Assembly: GCF_029767005.1 (NCBI RefSeq)
Contig: NZ_JARUQR010000001.1
Span: 677,028 to 741,027 of the forward strand
Length of the DNA: 64,000 bases
Origin: Thiomicrorhabdus sp. ZW0627
GTDB lineage: Bacteria > Pseudomonadota > Gammaproteobacteria > Thiomicrospirales > Thiomicrospiraceae
Direction: 5' to 3'
Below are positions 1 through 9,597 of the stretch, piece by piece. Made by a program: the position numbers and the translations under genes. Below the pieces are notes generated by a model, which made no database searches, was not told the DNA's origin, and saw only the letters and a list, made by a program, of their open reading frames with translations. The stretch's first letter is position 1. Each line of letters opens with the position of its first letter.

Positions 1-338
1 ACCCCGTTTAACGGATTGATTCGGTATATATTCAAACTGGTTGGAACGAACAGGTTTCTCAGATAGTCGATCATCTTGATGATTTTGACTTCACCCGGCG
101 TCACTTCGACACTGGCCATGATCATCTCATTAAAATGCCGCTGAAACCCACGTGCGAAACGTTCGTTGATGATATCCAGAGCTGGTAGTCGCCCACGAAC
201 GATTCGTTCCTGGTTTGTGAAGTCGTACACTTTGGCACCGGCTCTCTCACCGGAGTCATCTCCTTCTGTCTCAACATCGCCACCGCCCATACCTTTCAAT
301 AGGGCGTCGACTTCATCTTGACTTAGAATATCATCCAT
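1..338 (-). CDS. fliM: FliM, flagellar motor switch protein (N-terminal part, cut by window edge)
   Basis: The reading frame begins with ATG at 338 and runs off the left edge, leaving about 112 residues. It opens MDDILSQDEVDALLKG, the classic FliM N-terminal peptide that binds phosphorylated CheY. The following segment (GAKVYDFTNQERIVRGRLPALDI, here split by position 40-60) matches the start of the FliM middle domain. FliM sits in the C-ring and sets rotation direction together with FliG and FliN. It lies 23 bases downstream of fliL and is probably in the same operon. The product is certain from the N-terminus; the C-terminal FliN-like domain is outside the window. Confidence 0.95.
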   Translation of the reverse strand, partial: MDDILSQDEVDALLKGMGGGDVETEGDDSGERAGAKVYDFTNQERIVRGRLPALDIINERFARGFQRHFNEMIMASVEVTPGEVKIIKMIDYLRNLFVPTSLNIYRINPLNG

Positions 339-361
339 TACCTTGTGCCTTATCCAATCGA

Positions 362-961
362 CTATTGCATGACAAAACGGGTCATATAAACATCTTCCAG
401 AAGATCCGGATAAATGTTATGTTTTTCCAAAATCTTTTTAGCCGTCGCCAAAATCTCCGCTCGAAGTTTATCAGGGCCATCAGGTGTATTCAGATCGTTG
501 TAGTGCTGGTTACGCAACAAACGCTGGATATCGTTTTTTAGAATTGGACGCAAATGTTCCATTTCACCGTTTTCACCCACCAACCCTGCGTAGTAAGACA
601 TGAATTTCAAATCCACGGCAAGATACTTGGCTTGTCCGTCACCGTTGAAATTCACAACGAACTTATCCATAGTGAAATACATCGGAGGCGTATTTGGCTC
701 AGGTGGTTCAAGTTGCTTATACTTTGGGGAATAGGTTTTTACATGCCCCATATTCTCTGCCGACGCAGCCCCCTCATCACCGTAATTGGCATCTGCATGC
801 ATTTCGGTTTCTGCAACGTGATTGCCATTTGACTTGTCACCTCCGCTCAATAGCAAGAAAGCCAACACGCCAATTCCAATCACCAATAGGATTAAAATCA
901 CTAAAAGGACAATGATCAGACCTTTGCCGCTTTTTTCTTTTTTAACCTCTTCTTCAGCCAT
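362..961 (-). CDS. fliL: FliL, flagellar basal-body-associated protein
   Basis: This is a single-pass inner-membrane protein of 199 residues. A lysine-rich cytoplasmic start is followed by a strongly hydrophobic helix at about residues 14-38 and a periplasmic FliL domain (about 95-199, with PPMYFTMDKFVVNF and LRPILKNDIQRLLR). FliL forms a ring around the MotAB stators and raises torque. The gene is somewhat longer than the usual 150-170 residues because of an acidic linker after the helix. Its position directly after motB and before fliM fits the stator role. Identification rests on domain layout and gene order. Confidence 0.93.
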   Translation of the reverse strand: MAEEEVKKEKSGKGLIIVLLVILILLVIGIGVLAFLLLSGGDKSNGNHVAETEMHADANYGDEGAASAENMGHVKTYSPKYKQLEPPEPNTPPMYFTMDKFVVNFNGDGQAKYLAVDLKFMSYYAGLVGENGEMEHLRPILKNDIQRLLRNQHYNDLNTPDGPDKLRAEILATAKKILEKHNIYPDLLEDVYMTRFVMQ

Positions 962-1005
962 ATCTATCCCTTAAACACAAAAAATTAAATTAAGTGAAAA
1001 CTCTT

Positions 1006-1893
1006 TCATTTCAAACTTTCTGGATTCGCCAACTGGCTCTCTAAATCCGTCAATTCGGGTGCATCACTAAGACTCTTCAAACGTTCCTCAGCCTCTTTCG
1101 TGAGCAATATAATGCTAATTCTTCTATTGCGAGGATTATACGGGTTTTCTTTATCAAATGGCACTGTATCTGATAGCCCAACCACTTGCGCAATTCTTCC
1201 GCCGTCAACACCACCCTGTAAGATCAATCTTCGAGCCGCATTGGCTCGGTCGGCCGACAATTCCCAGTTTGTGTATTCGGCATTATCATGATATCCGGCC
1301 GAATCAGTATGTCCGGTAATACTGATCTTATTCGTCGACTTGGCCAGCACAGATCCAACTTCCCTCAACAGCTGTGCGGCGTATTCTCTGGGGATGTCCA
1401 CCCCGGATGCGAACATCGGCTTTTTACGATCATCCAATATCTGCACCCTTAAACCATTTGGTGTGATATCGATTTTCATCTGTTGTTTCATTTGATCCAA
1501 AACAGGCGTTTCTTCAATTTTCTGCTCCAGCTCCTGCTTCATAGCCTCAAGCTGCGCTTGCTCTTTGGCTTTTTCAGCACCGTCATTATCACCTTCTCCA
1601 GCCTTAGGCGCATCTTTGAACCCGCCCATATCGATCATAGAATTGGATGTCTGTCCCGATTCACTGGATTCAATCAACTTCACCGGCGAGGCCTCTATCA
1701 CAGTCGGATCGCGGAAATATTCGGCAATCGCTTTCATATCCTGCTGGTTCGAACCCGACAAAATCCATAACATCAGGAAAAATGCCATCGCTGCGGTCAT
1801 GAAATCCGCGAATGCAATTTTCCATGCCCCGCCATGCGCGGCATGAGGGCACTTATTAATGCGTTTGATAATTATGGATTGTTCGTCACTCAT
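1006..1893 (-). CDS. motB: MotB, proton-type flagellar stator subunit
   Basis: This 295-residue protein starts with a short cytoplasmic tail. One transmembrane helix follows (about 27-46, WKIAFADFMTAAMAFFLMLW), carrying the ion-conducting aspartate at residue 30. The C-terminal OmpA-like peptidoglycan-binding domain (about 150-265) contains ITGHTDSAGY and the LSADRANAARR signature. MotB anchors the stator to the cell wall and, with four or five MotA, converts proton flow to torque. It is 31 bases downstream of motA. The sequence around the aspartate looks like proton MotB rather than sodium PomB, but coupling ion is an inference. Confidence 0.95.
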   Translation of the reverse strand: MSDEQSIIIKRINKCPHAAHGGAWKIAFADFMTAAMAFFLMLWILSGSNQQDMKAIAEYFRDPTVIEASPVKLIESSESGQTSNSMIDMGGFKDAPKAGEGDNDGAEKAKEQAQLEAMKQELEQKIEETPVLDQMKQQMKIDITPNGLRVQILDDRKKPMFASGVDIPREYAAQLLREVGSVLAKSTNKISITGHTDSAGYHDNAEYTNWELSADRANAARRLILQGGVDGGRIAQVVGLSDTVPFDKENPYNPRNRRISIILLTKEAEERLKSLSDAPELTDLESQLANPESLK

Positions 1894-1924
1894 TTCGACT
1901 CTCTAAACACGACCTAACCAAAGG

Positions 1925-2776
1925 TTATTTTTGCGTTTGCAGATATTCATCCAATTCCTGGAAGTTTGGGCGAACCTGCCCTGGAATGGCCTTTCGACCG
2001 AACTCCACAGCTACTTGAGGTGCATAACCGTTTAAATTTGCCATCAAGCAGGTCTTAATCACACCGTAAAATGCACTTCCTGCATTCGCCCTGTTAGACA
2101 AGTCCGATGAAATCGGCGCTACGACACCGTAGGCAACCAAAATACCCAAAAACGTCCCCACAAGAGCAACGGACATATGATGGGCAATTTCCATCGGCCC
2201 CGCATCCAAATAACTCATGGTGATAACGATACCCAATACCGCAGCCACAATACCGAATGCCGGCAAACCTTCCGCAACCTTATTGATAGCTTCCGCCGGC
2301 TTCAAAGCCTCATGATGGTGAATATCCAACTCCAAGAGCATCAAATCTTCCAATTGATACGGGTTCGATGCACCACTAATCATAAGACGTAGATAGTCAC
2401 AGATAAAATCTACTGCATGATGGTCGGCCGCAACCAAAGGCGCACTATTAAACAATTCGCTCGAATGCGGTTCTTCAACATCCGCCTCGATTGACATCAA
2501 CCCTTCACGACGCGCTTTATTGAAAAGGCGAAACATCAATCCTAGCAACTCTAAATGCAACTCCTTGGTATACGGAGAACCTTTCGCCAACTTCAAACTG
2601 CTACCGAAGCCTGCCTTAATGACCCAGCCAGGGTTTGCGATGATAAACGCACCTAATGCACCACCACAAATAATAAGCACTTCTAACGGCTGAATCAGAA
2701 TCCCAATACTTCCATGAGGAAGATAGCCTCCGAGCAGGGAACCTATAACAATCAGCGTACCGACTATCGCTTTCAT
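1925..2776 (-). CDS. motA: MotA, flagellar stator subunit
   Basis: This 283-residue inner-membrane protein has four predicted transmembrane helices: two near the N-terminus (about 4-24 and 32-50) and two at about 170-195 and 203-222. A large cytoplasmic loop lies between, and this is where MotA contacts FliG. The segment FGIVAAVLGIVITMSYLD is typical of MotA helix 3. Length matches proton-type MotA (about 285). The gene is the first of the motA-motB pair. It is unusual in lying inside the fli operon, between the chemoreceptor-like gene downstream of fliK and motB-fliL. Confidence 0.95.
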   Translation of the reverse strand: MKAIVGTLIVIGSLLGGYLPHGSIGILIQPLEVLIICGGALGAFIIANPGWVIKAGFGSSLKLAKGSPYTKELHLELLGLMFRLFNKARREGLMSIEADVEEPHSSELFNSAPLVAADHHAVDFICDYLRLMISGASNPYQLEDLMLLELDIHHHEALKPAEAINKVAEGLPAFGIVAAVLGIVITMSYLDAGPMEIAHHMSVALVGTFLGILVAYGVVAPISSDLSNRANAGSAFYGVIKTCLMANLNGYAPQVAVEFGRKAIPGQVRPNFQELDEYLQTQK

Positions 2777-2822
2777 ACTGGCCTTACCTTGTTCTTTTTA
2801 TTATCTCTCTTCATGAATCTAA

Positions 2823-3824
2823 TCAGTGCGTCTTATGTGCCAATGACGAGAGTGCCACCTGGGCCTCTTTCAACTTAACCAAGTTGTCGGCAATCTCACT
2901 CAGAGCCTCATTGACCTTCATCGCCTGGGACTGTGTCGCTTCAACTCGTTCCTGCCCGTTTTCCATTACTCCAACGGCATTGCGAGCCCGTTGCTGCAAT
3001 TCTTCGATGATTGTCTGAATCTCCGTAGTGGCCTGCTGAGTTTTACCGGCAAGAATCCGCACCTCGTCGGCAACCACGGCAAACCCTCTTCCGTGCTCAC
3101 CAGCACGCGCCGCTTCAATCGCCGCATTCAAGGCCAACAAGTTGGTTTGCTCAGCGATGTCACGAATCAGAACCAAAACGGTTCCGATATTGCTGCTATC
3201 CTCTTCCAGCTGTTTAATCACAGAAGAAGCTTCGGCCACTTCCTCCGTCCAACCACTGACTTCGCTAACGACCTTTTGGGAAGACTGCATGCCACTTGCA
3301 GAGCCGCGGCTCAATAAACCAACAACCTCTTCCAGGTTATTTGCCGCCAACTCCAAATCTTGACCATCTATACCATTTGCAGAGCTGACCGTTGACATCT
3401 CACTTTGCTGGGCATAGCACACCGCCAAAGCACCATTCAGCTCTTCGATCTGTGACTCCAGTTCGGCAATGCGCGAATCGGCATGAGACTTTTCAGCCAT
3501 CGCAACCGCAACCTTATTCTGGGCCAGCTCAAGTACTCGGTTCAAGCTACTCAACAGTTTCGGATTAGTGTTCTGTGACTTCAGAACCGTTCCAAGAGAT
3601 TCATTGTTCAAAACATCCTGCAAATCGTTCAGCAATTCGGATTGCTCACAAATAGCAGACTTGTTGCACCAGAGCAGATACACCAAGGCTCCGACTATTA
3701 CAGCCGTAACAACTACGGCAATACCGATGAATCCAGCTGTTGGAAGTCCGTCTTCAGTCGTACCCGCCATTACCGACATCGGCATGAAAAGTGACATTAC
3801 CAAGCCTTTCTGTAAAAAATTCAT
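2823..3824 (-). CDS. Methyl-accepting chemotaxis-type protein without a sensor domain
   Basis: This 333-residue protein has a hydrophobic start (residues 1-20) and a second hydrophobic segment (about 30-52). A cytoplasmic coiled coil and the conserved receptor hairpin tip follow (about 222-262; [19 protein letters not shown] is diagnostic for CheA/CheW contact). Only about 25 residues separate the two hydrophobic segments, so no periplasmic ligand-binding domain exists. No C-terminal CheR/CheB-binding pentapeptide is visible. The start is supported by AGGAG six bases upstream. It follows fliK by nine bases. It may sense a cytoplasmic or membrane cue, or signal through a partner; the ligand is unknown. 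Confidence 0.85.
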   Translation of the reverse strand: MNFLQKGLVMSLFMPMSVMAGTTEDGLPTAGFIGIAVVVTAVIVGALVYLLWCNKSAICEQSELLNDLQDVLNNESLGTVLKSQNTNPKLLSSLNRVLELAQNKVAVAMAEKSHADSRIAELESQIEELNGALAVCYAQQSEMSTVSSANGIDGQDLELAANNLEEVVGLLSRGSASGMQSSQKVVSEVSGWTEEVAEASSVIKQLEEDSSNIGTVLVLIRDIAEQTNLLALNAAIEAARAGEHGRGFAVVADEVRILAGKTQQATTEIQTIIEELQQRARNAVGVMENGQERVEATQSQAMKVNEALSEIADNLVKLKEAQVALSSLAHKTH

Positions 3825-3833
3825 CCTATGCTC

Positions 3834-5810
3834 CTAAGCGTAATAATCGACAAGATTATCTGTTGAATATGTTTGTGAATCCGATTCGCCCACCGACGCA
3901 TCCGCTTCGGTACTGCCGACCATGTTTGAAGAGTTTCCTAGCTGCTCTTCACCATCTTTGCCGTCAGAATCCTGTGCAAACTCCCGCTGATCGCTCACAT
4001 CCACGGAACCCAAATCGATTCCGGCCTGTTCCATCATCTCCTTAAGCCTAGGCATCGCCGCTTCCATAGCTTCACGCGTAACACCGTGCTGGGCCGTCAT
4101 GACGACATGCACCTGCTGATCACGATCGATGTGCAATTTAACCTGAACCGGCCCTAATTTTTCAGGATTCAAAGTAATTTGTGCCTGCTGAATCTGATTG
4201 TTTGCCATATATACGACTCGCTGCCCCAAAGATTGCCCCCATCTCTGATGGGTAACTGGCAGGCCAATCGACTGCAACCCTTGCGGCAATTGTGCACGTC
4301 GATCCAAATTCAACAAATTATTTGACGCTTCCACATCAGGAGAATCCAGAACAGGAGCCCCTTCTGTATTGAATTGTAAAGGTGCTTGACGCTCCACGTT
4401 CTGCAGACGGGCCGCCTGAACATTCTGAACAAACGCTTGCGCCATCTGCGCAACTTGCTGTTGAGATTGTCCACCTGAATTTTGCTGCCCTTGATGCTGT
4501 GCTCCTTGCCCTTGCTGTCCTTGTTGACTATTATGGCTCTGTGAACCTTGCTCAAAAGACACATGATTTCTCGCCATCGATTGCTGTGAATGATTGGCTG
4601 CTGCTCCGTTTGCACTATTGGATAAACCGTTTTCAGGTTTTACAACAGAAGCTGAAGACTTATCCAAACCATCTGTCGCCATACCGATCACATGCTCTTC
4701 GGAAGGTTCCATCTCAGAACCAACAAGCACAGGCTGATCATCCACCTCTTCACTCACAGAATCGGCTTGCGCCTTATCGCTCACCAACTTGTCGTCAACC
4801 TGAGCTTCAACACTAAAAGTCGTATCCACCAATACCTCTTCAGGAGACGCATCAGTCTCAACAGGTGTCAAACCTGTCACATCCTCAGATTTCGCCACAT
4901 CCAAATCTGTATCATTTTCATCGTTCATCTTACCTTTAGACGATTCCAGTCCATAAGCCAAACCTTTTGATTGGTCAGGGTGTTCCGGATGCTGAGGATG
5001 CACAGGATGTTCCGTTTGAGTTTGCCGTTCCACACGAACCTGGGATTGCACTGCATAACCAGGTGCCGTCGTATTGCGGCTCTGGCTCTCTGAATCCGCT
5101 TCAACCTTGGTGCGCTGAACGGCTGAATTGACCTCGACAGGTCTCATTAATTCATTTTCGGTTTCACTTGAAACGGGAATGGAAACGCCACCTTCCGGTA
5201 AATCCGATTCTGTCAGAGTTTGAGCCTCAACACTTTCCGGCGGCAATGCACTTGCTGACAACACAGGAGCATCGGCAACATCCACCGCCTCATCAGAAAC
5301 AGCTCCTTTTACAAGCCCTCCGACTACACCTTGCGGAATATGGGCTGGTTCACCCTGAGATAACGTCAGTGGCTTTGAAATTGTTTTTCCTTGGGAATTT
5401 ACAAAAGAAATAATTTCCTGACCACCTTTAAAATCGGATGGATTCATACTTTCAACTAAAGGCTCACCTTCTTGAAGCCCCATTACCGCGCCTTTCGTCT
5501 CAATCAGCCCGGACAAAGCCTCGTCTCCGGCAAATTCGACAGGTAAAACTGAAACAGCCGCATGCTCATCGGCAACTTGAATCCCATTGGCTTCAGATCC
5601 AACCGGGAAATTTGACAACATGGCAGAACGCGCACCTGACATGGCCGGCATAGGAGTTCGTGCACCATCTTCAGGGGCAATCGTCGATTCAAGAAGCGCC
5701 GCGAAGCCCCCTTTTCCTGGCAATGATTGCCGTTCATTACTTCCCTGAAGCACTGCTCCCGATGGTTTCAAGTCTGATAAAACCTGCTCTAACATAGTGT
5801 TTTTCACCAC
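3834..5810 (-). CDS. fliK: FliK, flagellar hook-length control protein
   Basis: This 658-residue secreted ruler/switch protein has a long, low-complexity N-terminal part. That part includes a Gln/Ser/His-rich stretch (about 425-465). The conserved C-terminal FliK domain spans about 540-615; ITLNPEKLGPVQVKLH and MPRLKEMMEQAGI are the hallmarks of the substrate-specificity switch. FliK measures hook length and flips the export gate from hook to filament substrates by touching FlhB. Two adjacent GTG codons (5810, 5807) and an ATG (5795) are possible starts; AGAG sits just before the GTG pair. The length is larger than the enteric FliK (about 400), as is common in marine gammaproteobacteria. Confidence 0.9.
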   Translation of the reverse strand: MVKNTMLEQVLSDLKPSGAVLQGSNERQSLPGKGGFAALLESTIAPEDGARTPMPAMSGARSAMLSNFPVGSEANGIQVADEHAAVSVLPVEFAGDEALSGLIETKGAVMGLQEGEPLVESMNPSDFKGGQEIISFVNSQGKTISKPLTLSQGEPAHIPQGVVGGLVKGAVSDEAVDVADAPVLSASALPPESVEAQTLTESDLPEGGVSIPVSSETENELMRPVEVNSAVQRTKVEADSESQSRNTTAPGYAVQSQVRVERQTQTEHPVHPQHPEHPDQSKGLAYGLESSKGKMNDENDTDLDVAKSEDVTGLTPVETDASPEEVLVDTTFSVEAQVDDKLVSDKAQADSVSEEVDDQPVLVGSEMEPSEEHVIGMATDGLDKSSASVVKPENGLSNSANGAAANHSQQSMARNHVSFEQGSQSHNSQQGQQGQGAQHQGQQNSGGQSQQQVAQMAQAFVQNVQAARLQNVERQAPLQFNTEGAPVLDSPDVEASNNLLNLDRRAQLPQGLQSIGLPVTHQRWGQSLGQRVVYMANNQIQQAQITLNPEKLGPVQVKLHIDRDQQVHVVMTAQHGVTREAMEAAMPRLKEMMEQAGIDLGSVDVSDQREFAQDSDGKDGEEQLGNSSNMVGSTEADASVGESDSQTYSTDNLVDYYA

Positions 5811-5877
5811 ATCTCTATTTTAAGTTGTAAAGTAAAAAGCAACATGCATGCCGCATTTTCACAACCTATAAAAATCA

Positions 5878-6318
5878 TCACTGTTTTTTATTAAAATTCT
5901 GGCTGCTCAACTCATCAAGAAAACGTTGTTCTTGCTTATCCAATTTAAACTGGTGATCCTGCACCAACTTTCCGTGCAGTTTTTTTAATGCGTTCATCCT
6001 TGTCCGCTTTTCCAGCCATGCCTCTCTGGCACGCTCCACCATCTTGGAAAACTCATCAACCTTATCAGACTCCGCTTGAACCGCATGCTGAAGCTTGGCA
6101 ACGAACGCCTGAGTGGAAAGCATCTGAATAGGTTGGAACGTCTGACCTTTAGACACATTAGCCTGAGAGTACTCTTCTACATAAGTCTTCAACATTTCCA
6201 ATTGCTGCAAATGATGCTTATGTTGAGCTTGGATCTCGGCAAACGTTTTTGCCGACCTTTCTTCTTCAATTTCGGCCAGGTCCACCAAAGTTTGAATCTT
6301 TTGAATGCGAGACGTCAA
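5878..6318 (-). CDS. fliJ: FliJ, flagellar export ATPase stalk protein
   Basis: This small, highly charged, all-helical coiled-coil protein sits directly after fliI, as in most flagellar operons. The frame is open to 6336, but the best start is TTG at 6318, with GGAG five bases upstream. That gives 146 residues, close to the family norm of about 147, and a start resembling other FliJ (TSRIQKIQTLVDLAEIEEE). FliJ is an antiparallel coiled coil inserted in the FliI hexamer that couples ATP hydrolysis to the FlhA gate and recycles chaperones. Sequence conservation in this family is low, so the call rests on coiled-coil pattern, size and position. Confidence 0.87.
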   Translation of the reverse strand: MTSRIQKIQTLVDLAEIEEERSAKTFAEIQAQHKHHLQQLEMLKTYVEEYSQANVSKGQTFQPIQMLSTQAFVAKLQHAVQAESDKVDEFSKMVERAREAWLEKRTRMNALKKLHGKLVQDHQFKLDKQEQRFLDELSSQNFNKKQ

Positions 6319-6349
6319 AGCAGCTCCGAAATACAAAGATGGTTAAAAA

Positions 6350-7693
6350 TTAACCCAACGACTTCTGCAACTCGGCAACACTGTCCTGTACCGAGTACCG
6401 TTCATCAATCTGCTGGGATAAAAATTGCATTAAATCAGGGCGTTTTGCAATGGCGGCATCAATATTGGCATCACTGCCCTTTCGATATGCACCAACATTG
6501 ATAAGATCCTGGTTTTGCTGATAGGTCGCATACAATTGTTTAAAACGGCGTGCTTGATCCATCTGCTCCTTAGGAACGATCTCAACCATGACTCGACTGA
6601 CCGAAGACTCTATATCAATAGCAGGATAACGACCGGAGTCAGCAATCTCACGAGACAAGACAATGTGCCCATCCAACACCCCTCGGGCGGAGTCGACAAC
6701 CGGATCGGACTGATCGTCTCCTTCTGCCAATACCGTATAGATTGCCGTGATCGAACCTGCTCCAACTTGTGCATTTCCCGCACGTTCAACCAATTGAGGC
6801 AATTTAGAAAATACCGAAGGCGGATAACCTTTACTGGCCGGAGGCTCACCAATCGCTAACGCAATCTCGCGCTGAGCTTGAGCGAAACGGGTTAACGAAT
6901 CCATCAACAATAGAACATTCAGCCCCTGGTCACGAAAATATTCGGCGATCGCGGTGGCTAACATAGCCCCATGCAATCGCATCAAAGGGGGGTCATCGGC
7001 AGGCGTCGCAACCACGACAGACCTTTTCAATCCCTCTTCACCTAAGTTGTTCCGTACAAAATCATTCACTTCTCGGCCACGTTCACCGACTAAGCCAACC
7101 ACAACCACATCAGCATTAGTGTATCGAGTCATCATACCAAGCAGAACACTCTTACCGACACCGGTTCCCGCCATTAATCCGACACGCTGACCTCTTCCCA
7201 ATGTCAGCAATCCGTTAATCGCCTTAATTCCGACATCCAACGGGGCTTCAATCGGCGCCCTTTTTAACGGATTGACCCGCCGTCCGGAAAGTAACACTTC
7301 GTCCGTCGTTTCGATTGAACCCTTTCCATCTAGCGGGCTTCCGGAACCGTCTACAATCCTACCAAGCATTGCCGTTCCGACCTTCACCTTTACACCGCCC
7401 GGTACTGGTACGACCTTGGCATTTGGCGACAACCCTTGTGTATCGCCGATCGGCATCAAAAATAATCGGTCATCATGAAACCCGACAACCTCCGCTTCAA
7501 TCGGATCGCCTTGAGTACTCACGATTTGGCAACGTGATCCAACCGGAGCGAACGTACCAACAACTTCCAAAGTCATGCCGACCATACGCACCAACCGCCC
7601 TTCAACCACTAATGAAGAGGGCAAATGGATTTCTTGAGAAAGCTGATCGAGCTTTCCAGAAACTGTCTGATTGATGTGTGTGGCAAAATCCAT
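6350..7693 (-). CDS. fliI: FliI, flagellar type III export ATPase
   Basis: This 447-residue F1-beta-like ATPase has Walker A at about 176-182 (GTGVGKS). The catalytic glutamate region GLVGERGREV follows, and the Walker B aspartate lies in LNVLLLMDSLTRFAQ. The KGYPPSVFSKLPQLVERAG segment is diagnostic for FliI and its injectisome relatives. The enzyme forms a hexamer under the export gate and helps unfold and deliver substrates. Length fits the family (440-460). The gene order fliH-fliI-fliJ supports flagellar FliI rather than a type III secretion ATPase. Confidence 0.97.
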   Translation of the reverse strand: MDFATHINQTVSGKLDQLSQEIHLPSSLVVEGRLVRMVGMTLEVVGTFAPVGSRCQIVSTQGDPIEAEVVGFHDDRLFLMPIGDTQGLSPNAKVVPVPGGVKVKVGTAMLGRIVDGSGSPLDGKGSIETTDEVLLSGRRVNPLKRAPIEAPLDVGIKAINGLLTLGRGQRVGLMAGTGVGKSVLLGMMTRYTNADVVVVGLVGERGREVNDFVRNNLGEEGLKRSVVVATPADDPPLMRLHGAMLATAIAEYFRDQGLNVLLLMDSLTRFAQAQREIALAIGEPPASKGYPPSVFSKLPQLVERAGNAQVGAGSITAIYTVLAEGDDQSDPVVDSARGVLDGHIVLSREIADSGRYPAIDIESSVSRVMVEIVPKEQMDQARRFKQLYATYQQNQDLINVGAYRKGSDANIDAAIAKRPDLMQFLSQQIDERYSVQDSVAELQKSLG

Positions 7694-7785
7694 GAAAACA
7701 ATCCTGGTTTAACTTCTAATGCGCATGATTATGGTATGAGCGGCCTGCCATAGCAAGCGATCAGGAGAGAGGTTTATCGACATTA

Positions 7786-8574
7786 TTAACCGGCGTCGGA
7801 ATCCGGTTTGTCAGCATCCGCAACAGCTTGCGCCTGTAACTTGACACTCATGCTTTCAAATCGGTGTTTCCAGTTATGCTCAATCGAGGAGAAATCCTGT
7901 TTGATTTTGCATGTGCCGACTTCAACGGCATCACTACTCTGTACATTCCAATTTTCTGCAAAGTTCGTACTTTGCTCAGAAATCAAGTCGAAGTCTTTGG
8001 GATTCAGAAAAATTTCTATCGGGCTTAAACTATCGTTTAACGCTGAAACAGACTCGCGAATAATTTTCATAACCCAATCCGGATTATCTCCAATCTTTTG
8101 CTGAATCACTTCTTCTGCAATATTCAAAGCCAAATTGGATAAACTCTCGAATACCTTTTTTTCCAATAACTTATATGGCTTATCCAACGATTCCAACAAA
8201 GCATTTAACTGTTCTATCTTTGGGGCCAGAGTCTCTTCAGCTTCGACCAAGGCAATTTCCTTACCTTCCTGCTCTCCAAGCACTTTACCTTCTGCATACC
8301 CCGCATCAAAGCCTTCCTGCTTGGCAAGCTCATAAGCTTCTTTTTTTAAGATTTCGGTCTGGCGTTGAATTTCAGGCTGCATTTTTTGCTTTAGGTCGTC
8401 ATAGACCTTTTGCTCTCTTTCAAGCGCTTTCTGCTCGACCTCTTTTTCAAGATTATTAAGATGCCATGTACGGATTTGTGGTTTCTCCAGCTCTTTTGCA
8501 GGAATCACCTTGGTAACTTCCTGCACAGACTCTTCGGCCGTTTCTTTTGAATCCGTAACTTGCTTATCAGGCAC
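7786..8574 (-). CDS. fliH: FliH, negative regulator of the export ATPase
   Basis: This 262-residue cytoplasmic protein has an extended, charged coiled-coil N-terminal half. A GxxxG-like run (GFDAGYAEGKVLGEQEGKE, about 89-107) is typical of FliH. The C-terminal half (about 145-245) matches the FliH/HrpE domain related to the V/F-ATPase stator. The start is GTG, sharing one base with the fliG stop (TAGTG), with GAGGAG eight bases upstream, so the two genes are translationally coupled. FliH dimers bind the FliI N-terminus and tether it to the C-ring through FliN. Confidence 0.93.
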   Translation of the reverse strand: MPDKQVTDSKETAEESVQEVTKVIPAKELEKPQIRTWHLNNLEKEVEQKALEREQKVYDDLKQKMQPEIQRQTEILKKEAYELAKQEGFDAGYAEGKVLGEQEGKEIALVEAEETLAPKIEQLNALLESLDKPYKLLEKKVFESLSNLALNIAEEVIQQKIGDNPDWVMKIIRESVSALNDSLSPIEIFLNPKDFDLISEQSTNFAENWNVQSSDAVEVGTCKIKQDFSSIEHNWKHRFESMSVKLQAQAVADADKPDSDAG

Positions 8575-9596
8575 TATACGAACTCCTCACCACCACCAGG
8601 CATCACTACTTTCTCTTCATCCGCTAAACGTCGAACAATTTGAATGATGTTTCTCTGAGCTTCTTCCACCGCACTGAGTTTCACAGGTCCGCCCATCTCA
8701 AGATCGTCACGCATGATATCCGCCTGACGTTTGGAAACATTGGATAGGAATTTCTCTTTAAGATCGTTATCGGCACCTTTCAGGGCGACAATCAGCACCT
8801 CATTAGGCACCTCGGCAACAATCGTCTGGATACCGCGGTCATCGATACCGATAATGTCATCGAAGACGAACATCTTATCTTGAATCGCTTTACTGACATC
8901 TTCGTGCTCGACGGCAATATCATCCAGAATTCTGGAATCGACACCACTACCGACCAAGTTCAGGATTTCAGCCGCTCGTTTTTCACCACCAATAGTCGCC
9001 AACTTACCGCCTTCACCATCATTAGAGGCATTTTCTAGTACATCATTAAGGTCAAACAATGCTCGTGGTTGAATCGTCGTCAAGGTAGCGATACGGTAAA
9101 TAACTTCTGCCTGAAAGCGCTCTGGAATACCTCTCAGAACCTCTGCAGCCTGATCGGCATCAAAATAAGACAACACAATCGCAACGACCTGAGGGTGCTC
9201 GTTACGCAGCATGTTGGAAATCGTCGACGGGTGCATCCATTTCAAAGCCTCCAAGCCTTTCACTTGATCGCCCAACAATGCCGCATCCATCAAATGTCCG
9301 CCGCTCTCGCCAAGCGCATCGGCCATCAACGATTGTGCATATTCGTTTGGATCCACACCGAGCGCATCTTCACCCAATTCATCAAGATAAGATTGCATCA
9401 CATTATGAATATCACTTCGTGTAATGTTCTCGATGGAAGTCATGGCAGAACCGATCTGCTGAACTTCTCTTGGATTAAGGTGCTTCAACACTTGAGCGGC
9501 ATTGTCTTTGCCCAGTGCCAGCAGAAAAATTGCCGCACTGTCCAATCCGCTAAACTGTTTCCCTTCTCCCATCTCCTCAATGGCTGAATCTGGCAT
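8574..9596 (-). CDS. fliG: FliG, flagellar motor switch protein
   Basis: This 340-residue C-ring protein has three armadillo-like domains. The N-terminal FliF-binding part (LDSAAIFLLALGKDNAAQVL) comes first. The middle domain carries the EHPQVVAIVLSYFD motif that contacts FliM. The C-terminal domain (about 245-335) holds the charged torque helix facing MotA. Size matches the usual 330-340. It begins one base after the fliF stop and overlaps the fliH start. FliG transmits stator force and is the switch target. Confidence 0.97.
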   Translation of the reverse strand: MPDSAIEEMGEGKQFSGLDSAAIFLLALGKDNAAQVLKHLNPREVQQIGSAMTSIENITRSDIHNVMQSYLDELGEDALGVDPNEYAQSLMADALGESGGHLMDAALLGDQVKGLEALKWMHPSTISNMLRNEHPQVVAIVLSYFDADQAAEVLRGIPERFQAEVIYRIATLTTIQPRALFDLNDVLENASNDGEGGKLATIGGEKRAAEILNLVGSGVDSRILDDIAVEHEDVSKAIQDKMFVFDDIIGIDDRGIQTIVAEVPNEVLIVALKGADNDLKEKFLSNVSKRQADIMRDDLEMGGPVKLSAVEEAQRNIIQIVRRLADEEKVVMPGGGEEFV

Positions 9597-9597
9597 C

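Noticed and set aside
4430-4560. Repetitive Gln/Gly-coding stretch in fliK as a possible tandem repeat or mobile insertion
   Set aside because: It is irregular low-complexity coding sequence, common in the FliK middle region, with no exact repeat unit.
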